64,000 bases of DNA from Anseranas semipalmata (GCA_013399115.1 VXAA01003989.1:1436997-1500996), one strand, 5' to 3'; positions 50,001 to 62,520 are shown, numbered from the stretch's first letter. The notes: generated by a model not told the origin, from the letters alone. Program-made: numbers and translations.

Positions 50001-53000
50001 CCATCCATCAGGGCATGCAGATAGGGCACAGCAGACAGAAAAAGCTTACCTCCTGTAAATATGGAAAATACGGCAGATAGGTTAGTAGATTTGGATGAGA
50101 CCACAAAAGAAATTAGTATCAGAATCTGGAGGAAAGCTTTAGTGTGTGTTCGGCTTTTCTCCTCAGACCATATGGCAATCATCCATTGTAATTTCTTGAA
50201 TTTATTGGTGACATTGGATTCTGGCAGAAACTTCTGAAATGGTGATGCCAAACAATTAATGCTTAACAGATTTTTATTCTACTCTACTACTCTTACCACG
50301 AATAAGCCAATAAGCAAGCCCAAATGTCAAATAACAGTGTATATCTGCATGTGTTTTTTATCATCATGGATTATCATGCTACTCAAAATAGCTTTGCTCT
50401 TCTTTCCGTGTCTGCTTCTGGTTGGTCTCAGTTTTCCTCACTTAGTTTTAATTTGTTCACAGATAATCATGCATCTTGTTTAGCTTCATCTGATATTGGC
50501 TACCTTCCTCTCTATCAGAATCCACACACAGCAGAATAAACTTTTGTAAAATCAATGAGAAAATTACACAGATGAAAAGGTCAATACATTCTTGGAGTAA
50601 GGTCCCAGTAGTATCTACTGTTGATGGAAGTCATCTTCTATATGTCCTGAAGTAACATACAATTGAAACCCGTGCTGAATGTCTTCTGCTTGTTTTTATT
50701 AGCAGCTAATCAGAATCCTACCACCAAGTCCTCCAAATAAGGAGTAAGAGAAATTGATATTCATTTTTTATTTTTCTCCAGTTTACTTTTTTGGAAATGC
50801 CAAGTGGCATGTATAGCCAAGATTGACACAATACCGTGGCTCTAAGAGAACCTCCACCTGTTTATAAACCCCTCCAGCAGTACCTGTTTTAGCAGTACAC
50901 ATTTCAGCAGCATCACAAGGTATGTCTGACCTTGACCCAAGCCCACTCTGGGTCGCTGCATAATTTGGTGCACAGAGAGTTGCTGGAGGCTCCACATGGG
51001 CCCAACCCTAAGTGCTCCCAAAGTGTGGCAGGTCTGCATTTGTGTATAGTATCCATCTAACTTCCTTGGAGGCATTTAAGATTGTGATTAATTTAGTATT
51101 CATCTAAACAGATTATCCTCAGCTTCAAGCAAATGAAATCTATAAGTAGATTGTGAGGATGAGAAAGCAATTTTTTAGTAAAATGAATGGATTAAAAAAA
51201 TAAGTCAAAGGTCTGACTATTCAATCAGCTATAATCTTGATGACAGACCTTGGGAAATACAGGTCAATATGTTTAATGTTAGATACTTTAAGTCCAGAGA
51301 CTTAAATGTATTTAAAAAATCGTAATTCTAAATTTGAGGCAGTGATTGGACTTTCAAAATGTTTTTAAGACAAGATAAAATAATTCCCTCATATTTTTCT
51401 ACCTCTGTTCAGCCTGATCTCTACTATGTTCTGTCCCCAGTCAAGGTGAAGGGTGCTATATGCACCAAGTAAATAGGTTTTCATTTGTAAGCAAGGACTG
51501 CCAGCTCTTTTGTGGCAGGTCCTTTCTCTTTGGTAGTGGGAACCTCTCAGGTGCGTGAGCTGAATCCAGCAGGGATCACAAAGCAGACCTATTTGCTGCC
51601 ATAGTTCACAGCCCAGCATATGAATGAAAATTAAATTCAACAATGGTTCATCTTAATGGGGCAGGCAGGGGTTGGGTTTACTGTTCACTCGTCTCTCTCT
51701 GTTTAACAGGCAGTAACCCCTGGCGGAGGGCAGGGCAGAGAGCTGGGGACATGAGCTCTTGAATTGCTCCACAAGAATCAGAAGAGCTCAGGGATCAGGG
51801 ACAGACTTCTCAAGTCTCACATGCTGCGTAAGTAAACAAGGAGCCAACCTCTGAATGATCTGAGGCAGCTTCAGGCACCAAACTGATAAAAAACGCTTGG
51901 ATCCTATCTAGATAGGTGTGAGGAAAATCATCCTTTGACTTGAAAACATGTCCCAGCTACTCGCAAGATCTCGTTATCCTGGTGCAGGGGCTCAGTCAAG
52001 GACAGCACTGCATCTGTCCCCCTACATCCCAAACTTATGCATACAGTTCTAGTGAAACTGTAGTGATTTATAAGCACCATAAGTATAAGAACTGCTCTCA
52101 GTTCATTTTTGTGGCAAAAAGATTAGTTTAAGCATACTTGACAGGTACGCACAACCAAGCAGAAAGCTTATACTCAGTTTATTTTTAGTCATATAAGAAG
52201 TCTCTATCTCTAGAGTGCAAAAAGCTCCACCTTACTGTAGGCATTACATTGCATAAACAGAATGTGTTGATTTAAACTCCACTAGAAACACAATGGTAAA
52301 GAAAATGGTTTAAAAATGAAAAGAATCAATGGTTGCCAGAAGCAAAAGGGCACAATCTGCAGAAGAAAAAAAAAAAAAAAGAATAATATTTCTTGTTCCT
52401 TGGAGGCTATGACAAGCAACTTGCAGTAATTAAAAACAACTCTGAACTGTACAGTGTTGACAACTGGGTAAGATGTTGTTTTCCAGCCAGAGGTAGAATT
52501 AATTATGCTGCTCTAGATTGTCTTTATTGACTTCTGCTTTTTTTTTTTTTTATCTTGTTAGTCAAAAAGAAATAACAAAACAATCTATTGGCTTTATTTC
52601 TGAATCTGTCTCTAAAATATATGCAGAAGGGAAGTAAAATTATTTAAGCAAAATGCTACTGAAATCTAGCACTGAACTGTATGGTTACTCTACAGTTTAT
52701 CTGCATATGCCATTGAAGTGAGCAAAATTAATGAAGCACTGTGCAACTTATACAGAGATTAAGTCCCTAATTATTTATTCTTTTTCTTTACCATTGATTT
52801 TCTTGGTTTGCATTTTAAATATCTTAAATAAGATACAGTGACAAACTCTGCCTCAAGTTGCCTGGTGCAAGATCCTTCAGACCCTGAGGAATGCTCGTAC
52901 ATGTTACTCAGGTGACTTAGCTTGCTTTCACGCCTCCATCCTCGCTACAAACACCTAGTGGGATGGCTGCGGGACTGGTGGGGGCACGGCTTCAGCATAA

Positions 53001-53429
53001 GTCAGCCACCCACCCTCTCTGTGACAAAGGCCGTGTTCTTGGTAAACATTTGTACTGGATGAACTAGTACCCATACCGTGCCACCGGTGCGGTGCTGTTT
53101 GTTACCATAAAATGCAAAACTGAACTTAAAGCCATTAATTAAAACAGCTGATAGCTTCAATTATCGTCTATCACTGCTGAAATTGATTTGTTTGCCCTCA
53201 GTTTTGTAGGGAACATTTTAAATGCAGGCTCAGAGCGAATCCCATGTAAGCAGGTATCAGCTTTGCTCTCCCTGGGTTCAGAAAAGTTCCTGTTTCTGCA
53301 GACCATGCTTTTCTCCCATTCTGTGTACTTTGTGGCCCAAAGCTTAGAAACACGGAAGACTTCCAGCAAGTTTTTCGGCTTTCAGGCCATCTGGTCTCGG
53401 CTGAGCGAGGAAAATCCAAGCTTCACCCT
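47076..53429. other. Intergenic, no gene seen
   Basis: AT-rich, with an interrupted TA/CA tract (47165-47270), T or A runs at about 48131-48148 and 52365-52380, and no credible exon. The stretch at about 49260-49470 has the even, low-repeat texture often seen in conserved non-coding DNA, but this cannot be judged from one sequence. Confidence 0.55.
47165..47270. repeat. Alternating TA/CA low-complexity tract with a perfect inverted repeat
   Basis: Dense ATAT, GTGC and ACAC alternation. It includes the inverted repeat TATACACATA (47245-47254) and TATGTGTATA (47257-47266) separated by CA. Confidence 0.85.
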
Positions 53430-53591
53430 TATTTTCTGCCCACCCGTAGCCGGTGACCGGCACACTCGAGGCAGGTGTCCCCCACACTCCGGGGCTCGAG
53501 CCCTGCGGTGTAGAACCAGCACCTGAGGCTCCCTCAGCAGCCCCCGAGCCGGGCCGCGGCGGGAAACGCCNGACCGGGGGCAGCGCCCCGC

Positions 53592-53603
53592 TGCGCGTGC
53601 GCA
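53592..53603 (-). promoter_or_regulatory. NRF1 binding site
   Basis: TGCGCGTGCGCA on the + strand reads TGCGCACGCGCA on the - strand, an exact match to the NRF1 consensus YGCGCAYGCGCR. NRF1 activates many nuclear genes for mitochondrial translation and respiration, which agrees with LARS2. It sits about 50 bases upstream of the YY1-type element. Confidence 0.8.
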
Positions 53604-53642
53604 GGAGGCGGCGCAGGCGCGGTGCCGCCCGCTCCGAGCTCC

Positions 53643-53653
53643 AACATGGCGGC
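53643..53653 (+). promoter_or_regulatory. YY1-type element
   Basis: AACATGGCGGC matches the YY1 core (AANATGGCGGC) found just downstream of many housekeeping-gene start sites. Its ATG also opens the upstream ORF. Confidence 0.7.
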
Positions 53654-53681
53654 GCCCAGGGCGAGAGGCGGCGGCGGCTGA
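53646..53681 (+). CDS. 11-codon upstream ORF in LARS2 exon 1
   Basis: ATG at 53646 opens MAAPRARGGGG and stops at TGA 53679-53681, inside exon 1 and well before the LARS2 start in exon 2. It exists in the mRNA only if transcription starts upstream of 53646. The peptide shows no feature beyond low complexity. If translated, it would be expected to lower initiation at the main start. The ATG is also part of the YY1 motif, so it may be present for DNA binding rather than translation. Confidence 0.35.
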   Translation: MAAPRARGGGG

Positions 53682-53718
53682 GGGCGGGCGAGGCGCGGCC
53701 GCGTGTTCCCGCGCGCAG

Positions 53719-56442
53719 GTAACCGTCCCTCGTCTCCTGGCAGCCCAACGGCTCTAGCCGCCGCCCGCCCCCCCCCACAGGTGGCCTCTGTCCCCTGCGC
53801 CTCTCCTCTCGTCCTCTCCCTCAGCCTCTCTGCTCTTCCCGGCCCTTCCCGCCCGCCTGCGAGCGGGGTTAGCCCCTCGCCGGTTCTCCCAGCGGCCCTG
53901 TGCCCTTCCCCAGGCTCCTTCCCCACTGCTTTCTTGCTCGCCCTGACCGTCCAGAGAGCTGCCAGCTCTTGCGCCTGCTTTTCCAGCAGTGGGCCATGCG
54001 GTCAGGGCTTTCGCTAATGAACTGCAGGAAAAAAAAGAAAAGTCAGGAGGTACATTTATTTGTTAATTCAGATTTGAGTCCCATGGAAAAGAAAAGAAAA
54101 GAAATTAATTCAGTGCCTCAGTTGCAGGGTGAGGGAAGTGTACTGGTCCATACCAAGTAATTCTCAGTACACTAATTTAGTAAAGCCTTTCTTGCCTGTG
54201 TATTTATTGCATCTTTCTGATGGAGAGTCTTGACTTTGGTTGCTGTCTCCTCCATCTGTCTAGCTTCTTGCTCCTTTCAAACTACTGGAGTTTGACATTT
54301 TTGGCTTGTAGCCTGCTCCTACCACTGGGCGTCTGTAACTGGGGGGACACCATTTTTGTCCTACTCCTGTACACACACGCCAGGAAAGGCAAAACCTTAT
54401 ACTGCCATATCATTTGTTTTTGTTATCCTCAGTCCTACAAGGCGTAAAGTGTGACTTGCAGTTCATCTGCATCTTGTGCTTGAGGGGTTCTGGGGGCAGG
54501 AAAGAGACCACAGATCTCTCTCTCATCCCGGAAGTCTTGTGTGTTTGAGCTTTGCTGTGAGGCTGTGTAACCCAGGCAGTGGCTCCTTTCCTACTTTCAT
54601 CGCCTGCTGTGACCCCTGTTTGCGTGATGGGAGATCACCCAGAGGTGCCCAGGCAGGCTTGGTGTTGGCAGATGGGCTCCTTTTGAGTTGTATGCAGGCA
54701 GGGGGTCTAGCCTGGGTCTTGCCTTTGTCTCTTGGATAGAGGATTCACATGCATATAACTGTTGTGTTTTAAAATACACACACTGTGAATCGGCAGTGCT
54801 GAAAGTGTCCTACCGTAAGGAAGGAAAGTGCTCCTTTCAGTTACAAAATTGAAGTAAGAGGAATAAGAAATAAGGAAACAATAAAAATAAGTAAAATAGG
54901 CAAGTACTAAAATGTTCTTGCTAATTTTGGTCCGCATAAATGTCACATCATGAAGTTGGAGGAAACTGACGTTTAACTAAGGTGGGGACGTACTTTAGGT
55001 GGAAAATTATTTTTACTGGTGATGTTATCATATGGGGAATATATAAATAAAGCTGTTAAAGCTGTTTCTCTACATGGAGATTTTAGTGATGTAACACTTT
55101 ATAAGAAAAATTATGAATCTGACTGAAATAGGTAGTTTGGTAAAATAGCCACGTATATAGGCCAAAAGTTGGGGAGAAAGAAAAAGGATAGGAAAAATTT
55201 GGGATTGTTTAGTCTGGAGAAGATGAGGCTCAGGGGAGACCTTATTGCTGTCTGCAACTACTTGAAAGGAGGTTGTGGTGAGCTGAGGGTCGGCCTCTTC
55301 TCGCAGATAACTAGCGATAGGACAAGAGGGAATGGCCTCAAGTTGCGCCAGGGGAGGTTCAGGTTGGAAACTAGGAGAAATTTCTTCTCAGAAAGGGTGG
55401 TTAGGCATTGGAACGGGTTGCCCAGGGAGGTGGTGGAGTTACAGTCCCTGGGGGTGTTTAAGGAGAGGTTGGGTGTGGTACTTCGGGACATGGTTTAGTG
55501 GTTAGTACTAGTCGTAGGGGGACAGTTGGACTAGATGATCTCGGAGGTCTTTTCAACCTTAATGATTCTATGATTCTATTGATGCAAGTAAACAAACAAG
55601 ATTTTAAAAGGAAATTGGGATGAGGATGGTGGGAAAGTCTCAGAGTAGGTATGTTTCGTTGTTGTTGTTTTAAATGCCTTATTTCTTACTGTAGGAAATA
55701 AAATCAGTAAATATCTTATTGAGACCAATCACAAACTTGCAGGCTATTTGATCTTTCTCACATCTGAGTATTTTTATTTTAGAATACTCATTCTGAAGCA
55801 TATGAGGAGTTCTTTTAACTGGGTTTTTAATTGAAAGAGAACTTGATCTCTTCAGAAACCATCTTTCTTATCTTGTTAAATTGTACCTTTTCTGAACAAT
55901 GTAAGTTTCTCATGTAGTTCTTGCAGGAAACTATACTGACAAGGAAGTCCTTTGCAAAAAACTTTAGAATATCTACTTGAAATCTACTAATTATAGTCAT
56001 CCTCCTCCGTCTCTTTTCAGTGATGACAAATTCAGTAATTTTACAGAATAATTTCATCCAACTTCCTCTTCTCCCTATATTCATTCTGAATTGTTACACC
56101 CTATTAGCCCCCTTCTTCTGTTCAGTCAACTGAGTTTCTTGAATCTTCAGTTGACTGATCCTGCTTTTATGGGAGATTGATTGCAGGAATTCTATCTTAT
56201 TAGAAAAGAAAACTATCATAACAGTTTTGTTCTATGCAAGAGCCACAGTTCGTTCTCTCAGCTAAAAAATAAATGCTTGTGTAATTCAAACACATGGGAA
56301 TAAAATGCAAATGGCATGTAAAACAGTAATCTAAATCAAGCTAAAATATTTTTCATAGATACCAAATATCTATATAATCATAATAGCCTCTAAATTACTG
56401 TTATAAGTTGTGGACTGAACTATACATTTTTATCTTTTTCAG
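53719..56442 (+). other. LARS2: LARS2 intron 1
   Basis: A 2,724-base intron with donor GTAACC and acceptor TATCTTTTTCAG. The first 200 bases belong to the CpG island. A sense-oriented CR1 lies at 55192-55580. The rest is AT-rich with nothing recognisable. Confidence 0.75.
55192..55580 (+). mobile_element. CR1 LINE 3' fragment, sense, in LARS2 intron 1
   Basis: The frame running to the stop at 55496-55498 reads the CR1 ORF2 C-terminus: [19 protein letters not shown], then [19 protein letters not shown], then [20 protein letters not shown]. No stops or shifts are seen over this part. The 3' UTR ends GGACTAGATGATCTCGGAGG...TGATTCTATGATTCTATT. Severely 5'-truncated, so inactive, but it is among the best-preserved copies in the window. 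Same orientation as LARS2. Confidence 0.93.
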
Positions 56443-56464
56443 AAGAGACATCACAGCAGTAAGA
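56443..56464 (+). other. LARS2: LARS2 5' UTR, exon 2 part
   Basis: Twenty-two bases between the acceptor AG (56441-56442) and the start codon. The start context AAGAATGC has A at -3, which is favourable. Confidence 0.75.
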
Positions 56465-56698
56465 ATGCAGTCAGTTTGTCAGAGAGTTGGCACTTGTTCC
56501 ATGTGTTTGAATAGACAACTAAATGGCTTCCTGGGATTAATTAAATGGCAGAGAAGACTGGTTCCTGCTTGTATCAGAACTATTTACAGTGAGACGGGGA
56601 AATGGGAAAAAAGCTATGGGTTGGAGACAAGAAAAAGAGTGGAAAATTGGTGGTTCCCAAGAATAAAGGACCAGTTCTGCAGAATTTCGGAAACTGAC
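56465..56698 (+). CDS. LARS2: Mitochondrial leucyl-tRNA synthetase, exon 2 (residues 1-78)
   Basis: LARS2 charges mitochondrial tRNA-Leu with leucine in the matrix. This exon encodes residues 1-78 and ends on a codon boundary at donor GAC|GTAAGC (56699). Residues 1-42 have six Arg/Lys (R7, R17, K27, R30, R31, R38) and no Asp or Glu, the mark of a mitochondrial targeting peptide; cleavage near IRTIYS (38-42) is plausible. After that, YSETGKWEKSYGLETRKRVE and NWWFPRIKDQ align by eye with the human protein ([30 protein letters not shown]). The start is chosen because it gives that targeting peptide and matches the human start. A longer open frame back to 56408 is intronic. The exon joins in phase 0 to exon 3. 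Confidence 0.95.
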
Positions 56699-58506
56699 GT
56701 AAGCATTATGAGAAATTTGGAAATTACTTTTGATATTTTTGTTTCCTCAAAATTAAATTAGTTCAAAAATACTTAGTACCATTAACTTACAATGATGCGA
56801 TGTATGTTACATTTGAGGGGGAAATATTTTTATATAATAGTAGATTATTAAAATCAAATGCTGCAATAGGTGGAAAAAATCTTAAGGAAAAATATGGTGA
56901 TCAGCAAAGTATGAACTTGTAAATTTACAGACTGTTTAAGTAATCAGTTATTTCTTCCAATTTTTATATCACATTCAGGAATTAATTATTTGAAGTATTA
57001 AAAGAAACTTCTTTCACATTCATAACTTTTGTAAGTAATTTTCTAAACAGCTTGTTGTCAGTGGTTATGACAAAATCTATTACACTAGACAATGTGACCA
57101 TTAAAATCTATGTTAAGGGAAGATGATTTTTAAACAATATTTTCTGTTTTACAGTGTGTTAGGAATAATGAGTGCCTTACAGAAAAAAAAGTTCCCATGC
57201 AATAAAAGATCTTGAAAACAACTGTAATCTCTGTCTCTGACTCTTTTTGCTTTCATGATTATTCTCACATAGGTATAAAAACATTTTTTTGCCCCTTCTT
57301 GTTTGCTTATTCTTCTTTCCTAAATTGTGCCCCCTCTACAACAAAAAAATCAATACTATCAAACTGTCAAAGAGAGAAAAGTGGCTTGCTCGTTCTGACG
57401 AAGACAACTGAGATGAGAATAGTGTGCATGCATACGTCTGGAAGGGAAAGCATTAACTTAAGCCTTTGTCTGTGACAGTACATGGATATGTAGATGTCGT
57501 ATGTATCATACATATGCTAAATTCTAAATAGCATTTTAAAGTATATTTTGTTTTATCCTTACTATTGAAATAAATTTAATAAAATCTCTTATTAAGAGGC
57601 AAATTGTGTATAATGCCACAATGAAGTCTTCAGATTAATGTTTTGCTTTTATTGAACTAAAGTGAAAAATAATATTTGATAAATATGAATATAGAGTATG
57701 ATTCAAAATAGTAAGAGCTACCCTTTTTTTTTTCATTATTACTATAAGGAAAATAATGTAGCAGCTTATCAAAGATATATCAAAGATGAAATAAATGTTA
57801 ATGAAGACGTATTGGGAATAATTTGTGGGAGATACAATGTTTGATTTCCTCTTTGTAACTTTTGTCGATTTACTCAAACCTAACTAAATGTAATTTTTAT
57901 TTTCTTTTCACTGTGCAAGATGCTGCTTGTAAGATGCCTTCATATCTGAGCATACATAGTGGAACTGAAGAGTTTTACTTCAGTGGATGTTTGTGCAATT
58001 ACAAGTGAGCTAGTTTCTCAGGATGTTACTGCAGTTCAGCTGACAAAAAAAAAAACTGGCCACATGAGCTCCATGGTCATTGTAAATACAATGCAAAACA
58101 CTTATTTAAGCTGTTAAGAGGATTGTTTTATCTGTTGTTTTCTTTAATTGATTGGACAGATTAGGAGTGCATGGGTAATCAGTTACAGCTGCTATGGTAG
58201 GGAATGGTGATTTGTTAAGCTTCAGTTAATATATCTTTAATTGAGTAAAAGTTGATTAAAAATGTAATTTTCAAGTGTCTTGTAAATATCAATATAAATT
58301 GATAAGGTGCCAGCAAAGTCTGTTAAAATATCTCTGTTTACAGGCCCAGAGAATTTGATCCTAGGAATTTTGTAAAGGCTCACTCAGATCAGTTCCAGCA
58401 GAACCTTGGTTCTCTTCGTGGTACTGTGTAGTTTGTAATGTGCACATGTATTTATTCAAGTGAAATGCTAACTCGTGGTTAAAACTGTCTAAAAATTCCT
58501 TTCTAG
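56699..58506 (+). other. LARS2: LARS2 intron 2
   Basis: An AT-rich intron of 1,808 bases with donor GTAAGC and acceptor ATTCCTTTCTAG, phase 0. No repeat or other gene recognised. Confidence 0.85.
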
Positions 58507-58653
<147 letters not shown>

Positions 58654-61600
58654 TAGGACTGTGTTGTTGTCGTTTTTTTTTTTTTTTTCTGTTTTAATAT
58701 AATTGGTCAGGAAATCAGTGTTTTCCAAAATCAATGAAAGTGAAGACTCTAGTTGGAATATATGCTACAGATGCACAGGTGGATCTTTGAATATTGAAAT
58801 TTGAGATTTTTTTAAAAAGGATGTGATCTTCAGAGCTCACTGTTGCTGACTAATCTTTAGGAACAATCTCAAATGGTGTAGCTGGTGCTGTGTCAGCTAC
58901 CTGAATCTATTAGTGTGTGGTGCAGTATCAGTGAGAGGTATGGGCCACACCATTTCTACGAGAGAGGACTGAAGACCCGAATGCCATCTGTGTGGAAAAC
59001 TGGGGGAGACAAAGCTGATATCCTATAGCTGGCAAGGTAAAACTGAGAAGCCTCAGAAGTCGGCATCTTTCACCTCTTCTGCTCCTGAGAACAGGTTGAT
59101 GTCCTTTGTCAGACTCAGAGGGACAAGCTGCTCCTTTGTGCCAGCTGGGAGGGGAACCCTTTCTTGGGATTGCTGCAAGGCAGATGGACAGGATCACGTC
59201 ATGTCATGTGGGTGTAACTGTAGAAGTTTCTGTTTCGCAGCGGCCTGACCCCTTGGCTTGCCTATTTCAGCCTCGCTTATGCATATGAAGCACTGTCTTC
59301 TGAGGGTGCGAGTCTATGAGGTAGGCTAAGACTACTTGCCACTTCTGCAAGTTTCCCACTTTCCCTTCTGTATTCCTTCATTTTCTGGTCTGCCCCGTGC
59401 CTCCCTGCGTTCCTCCCTCACTGCCTTCTCTCCGTGCAGTAAGCAGAAGGTGTAGTTGAGAGCCTGGTCCCTGCAGTCTGCAGGTGGGATCCTAACTGGT
59501 GTTGTGCGGTAAAGACTGGTGGGTAAAATTTAAAGGATGCAACAAAGGGGTGGTAGGATCGTGGCCTGAGTGACAAACATGTTAAAGGGAAAGAAAACAT
59601 TCGGAAGGGGGAGTATGTTAAGAAGCTGTGAAGCAGTGGGAAGGAGGAACATGGAAAGAGAATACCCTATTTTGGAGTAGGGAACAAAAGGGAAGAAATA
59701 GCTGTAGGCAAGAATCTAGGATTAGGCGCGGAAAGGAATTATCTCTAATGTATGAGAGAGAAGGAGAAGCTCAATAGTAAAGGAATTGGAACCTCAAAAG
59801 AGTGCGAATAAAAATGAAAGAGAAACAAATGTTAGTTGCTGGTTGTGGTACTAAGTGCAATCTCCTTGCTACAAATGCTGCAGAAATGTAGTGTTTCCTG
59901 GCTTTATCACCATCCATGAGACTCTAAAGGTGTTGTCAATGAATTATTCACCGTGCTGCCTTTCTAAATACTATCTATTTTATGCCAATGATGAACATAC
60001 CATGCACTGAATATGTCCTGCTGTTTGACAGAAATGCATTCTCATTCTTTTAAAATTACAGGAAAGAGAAATAATTAACATACACTTTTTTAAAGATGAA
60101 AAGAAAACCAAAATCTGTTTTAATACCAATCTGTCCTAACTCCTCTGAATGACTAGAATTTAGATCTCATTAAAAAAAATGAGCCAAATGGGATCTTGAT
60201 GAGACCTTAGATTCTTGCTTGATGTCAAGACCACTACACGTGTCATTTCAGGACATAGGTCATCTCTTATCAGTAGTGGTGCAGATATCCACTAAGTTTC
60301 TGTTCAGAAAGATGAAATCGTGCTTCCTCTTGTACTTGCTAAAATAAAGTGAAAATAATTGTCTATGTCCAGTAGGATGCTGTAGGTGTTAGCTTTTGAA
60401 TACAAAGGAAGTAAGCACTGTAAGTAGAAACGTGGAAAAAATACGACTGCAATGAAATACCAGAGCCACTATGAGAGCAAGTTTTTATTTCCACAATTGC
60501 CTAATTTTTTCCTCAGGAAAGTTCTGAAAGACTTTTTTTTTTTCTAATCAGGTTTTAATATAAAGTTTTAAATCTTGCATTTCAGCTTATTTTTACATTT
60601 AATGTAAAAATGACTTTTAAGGATGTTAGAGTGCCTGTAGAACATGCTGAATTTCTATAAAGAGTTGTATCTTCTGTTGTATTAACTACTTGGAACATCT
60701 GTTTGTAACTAGAGGTGAGCAGCCAAGGAATTCAACCTTCATGTGCCATTAACAGACATTAAAAGTCTCTCAGATGAATTTCTGAGTATGTTGGACTAAA
60801 AGCTATCGTGTTAGTGATGTACATTAACTTGCTGAAACATATATTTACCTTAAAAACTTTAATTTATTAGTCATGCTAATTTCTCCATCAATTAGAATTT
60901 GTCTTTATAACTTATTTTTTCCTCGATACTAATTTATCAGCCTCTAGGTGTTTTCTCTGGATGTTGTCACAGTTTTCCAACCTGTTAAATATTTCTTTAT
61001 TGTGATAGTTACAGGCTATGACGTGGTTATGTCTTATCATACTCAAAATTTATGTACCCAATATAAACGTTTTTTCCTATATTCAGGGAATTACTGGAAT
61101 TCTTCTGTACAAAAAGAAAGAAAACTTCAACATGATGCATACTAATATTGTTTTCTAAAGTAATTTTATTGATTTTTTTTTTTCTGGAAATTCAGCATTA
61201 GTATTGCATGTTTGAAAGTTCATGGACTGCTAATTTTTCCAAATTAAAAAATCCAAGTAGAAGTGAATGTATTTCAGATGTTTGAGACAAGTTTATGATA
61301 CGATTTGAGTACTAATATTGTTTAAACTTTGTTTCCATCATTTTCAAATGAAAACAAGGAAGAGTCATTGAAAACAATCTTATGAACTATATCTTTTAGG
61401 AAGTCATATAACTGCACTAGATGCAGTCCAGGAGTATAGGAAGGTTGAAAGTGTTTTTTTAAGTGATGAGGAATGATGAGCAGCTAAAGTGAAAAATACA
61501 GGCAAAAACATTGAGACTCACAGTTCCCAGGGAAAGCTTCAGACTAAAATGTATTATTTGTTGTCTAGTAAATAGCCAGGGAAAATATGAGGGAAGGAAG

Positions 61601-62199
61601 GTAATTTATACATTAGTGTGTATGGTTGAGTAAGAGAGAAATTTATGTTGAATAAGGTGGAAATGTTTTTTCATAGAGAATGCCTTCATGAGAAAATAGT
61701 AAATTAGTTTCATATTGATTCAATCTGAATAGGCAAGGAATTGGTTTATTTGATGTAACACATAAGTAAAGGCAGACTTGAATGTCTTTGCAAAGAGATT
61801 AGAGCTCCTTTAGTAAATTGGAACCATTCTTTGGAATACATTTATGTAATTTCTTCATACTGGCAGTAGTTTGATATCTTAGCTGGGAATGGGTTAAGTC
61901 ATTTGGATGCTGTTTTTTGTTTTTCAAAAATGAAACATTAGTGTTTCATTTTCCTAGCAGGATAGAATCTGTTTTTGTTTCAATTAAAATATTCTAGAGA
62001 GCTAATAATCCAATCTGCTGATATTTGCCAGAAACTTGCACTTCACCAACATTTTAAGTGGGAAAATAACTTTTTTTTTCCTCTTTTTTTCCCTCCATTT
62101 TTGTTATAAGTATTGCTTCAACATAAAGCTACAGGTGATGTTAGTGACAAATGACACTGAAAATGGGCAATCAAACAGATAGCCTAATGAGCAGCAGCC

Positions 62200-62520
62200 T
62201 TTTCATGCAATACACGAGTAGCTGGTTATTTATTAAGTGCTGTGCCGGAGTGGGATTTAATGCAAGCGCGACATCGCAATAGGCAATCAATTTTTCAAAG
62301 TAGTGATGAGTGATAAGCTTTGCAGTGTTTTCAGTAGGAGGTACAGGAATGTGTGTAGTGTTGCAGTAGCAGTAATCATGAGAGTTGTATAGATATGGGG
62401 CCAGCACATCGCATCATGCCAAGGAGTGATGAAGTCTCTTTGTTTTACTTGAAGATCTGACCAAGGAAGCCTTGTCCATTGGTCCAGCACGCCTTAAGTG
62501 CCCGTAGGCGGTGCATGGAA
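62200..62520 (-). other. Unexplained CpG-containing block in LARS2 intron 3
   Basis: Within AT-rich intron, this stretch has several CpGs (GTGCCGGAG, AAGCGCGACATCGC, CACGCC, CCCGTAGGCGG) and a more even base mix. Two overlapping - strand frames of 78 and 67 codons cross it (62171-62407 and 62287-62490). Neither resembles a family I know. It could be a fragment of an old insertion such as a transposon, a mitochondrial DNA copy or a processed gene, or chance. No function is proposed. Confidence 0.25.

Larger units (their letters stand above)
53640..53718 (+). other. LARS2: LARS2 exon 1 (5' UTR), start approximate
   Basis: Non-coding first exon inferred from the CpG island, the YY1-type element, and a good splice donor, CAG|GTAACC, with the intron starting at 53719. 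The next acceptor is at 56442. The transcription start is not visible from sequence; YY1-type ATGGCGGC elements usually lie just downstream of it, so a start near 53620-53645 is likely. The exon contains a short upstream ORF. Confidence 0.65.
53430..53900 (+). promoter_or_regulatory. LARS2: CpG-island promoter of LARS2
   Basis: An abrupt switch from AT-rich DNA to GC- and CpG-dense sequence just upstream of exon 1. No TATA box is visible, as usual for housekeeping genes. The island holds an NRF1 site (53592-53603), a second partial GCGCAGGCGC match at about 53612-53621, and a YY1-type element over the presumed exon 1. One undetermined base lies at 53571. Confidence 0.85.

Noticed and set aside
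53188..53526. 112-codon open frame just upstream of the LARS2 promoter
   Set aside because: Half AT-rich flank, half CpG island; no homology recognised and no conserved start. Probably chance, though an upstream transcript cannot be excluded.
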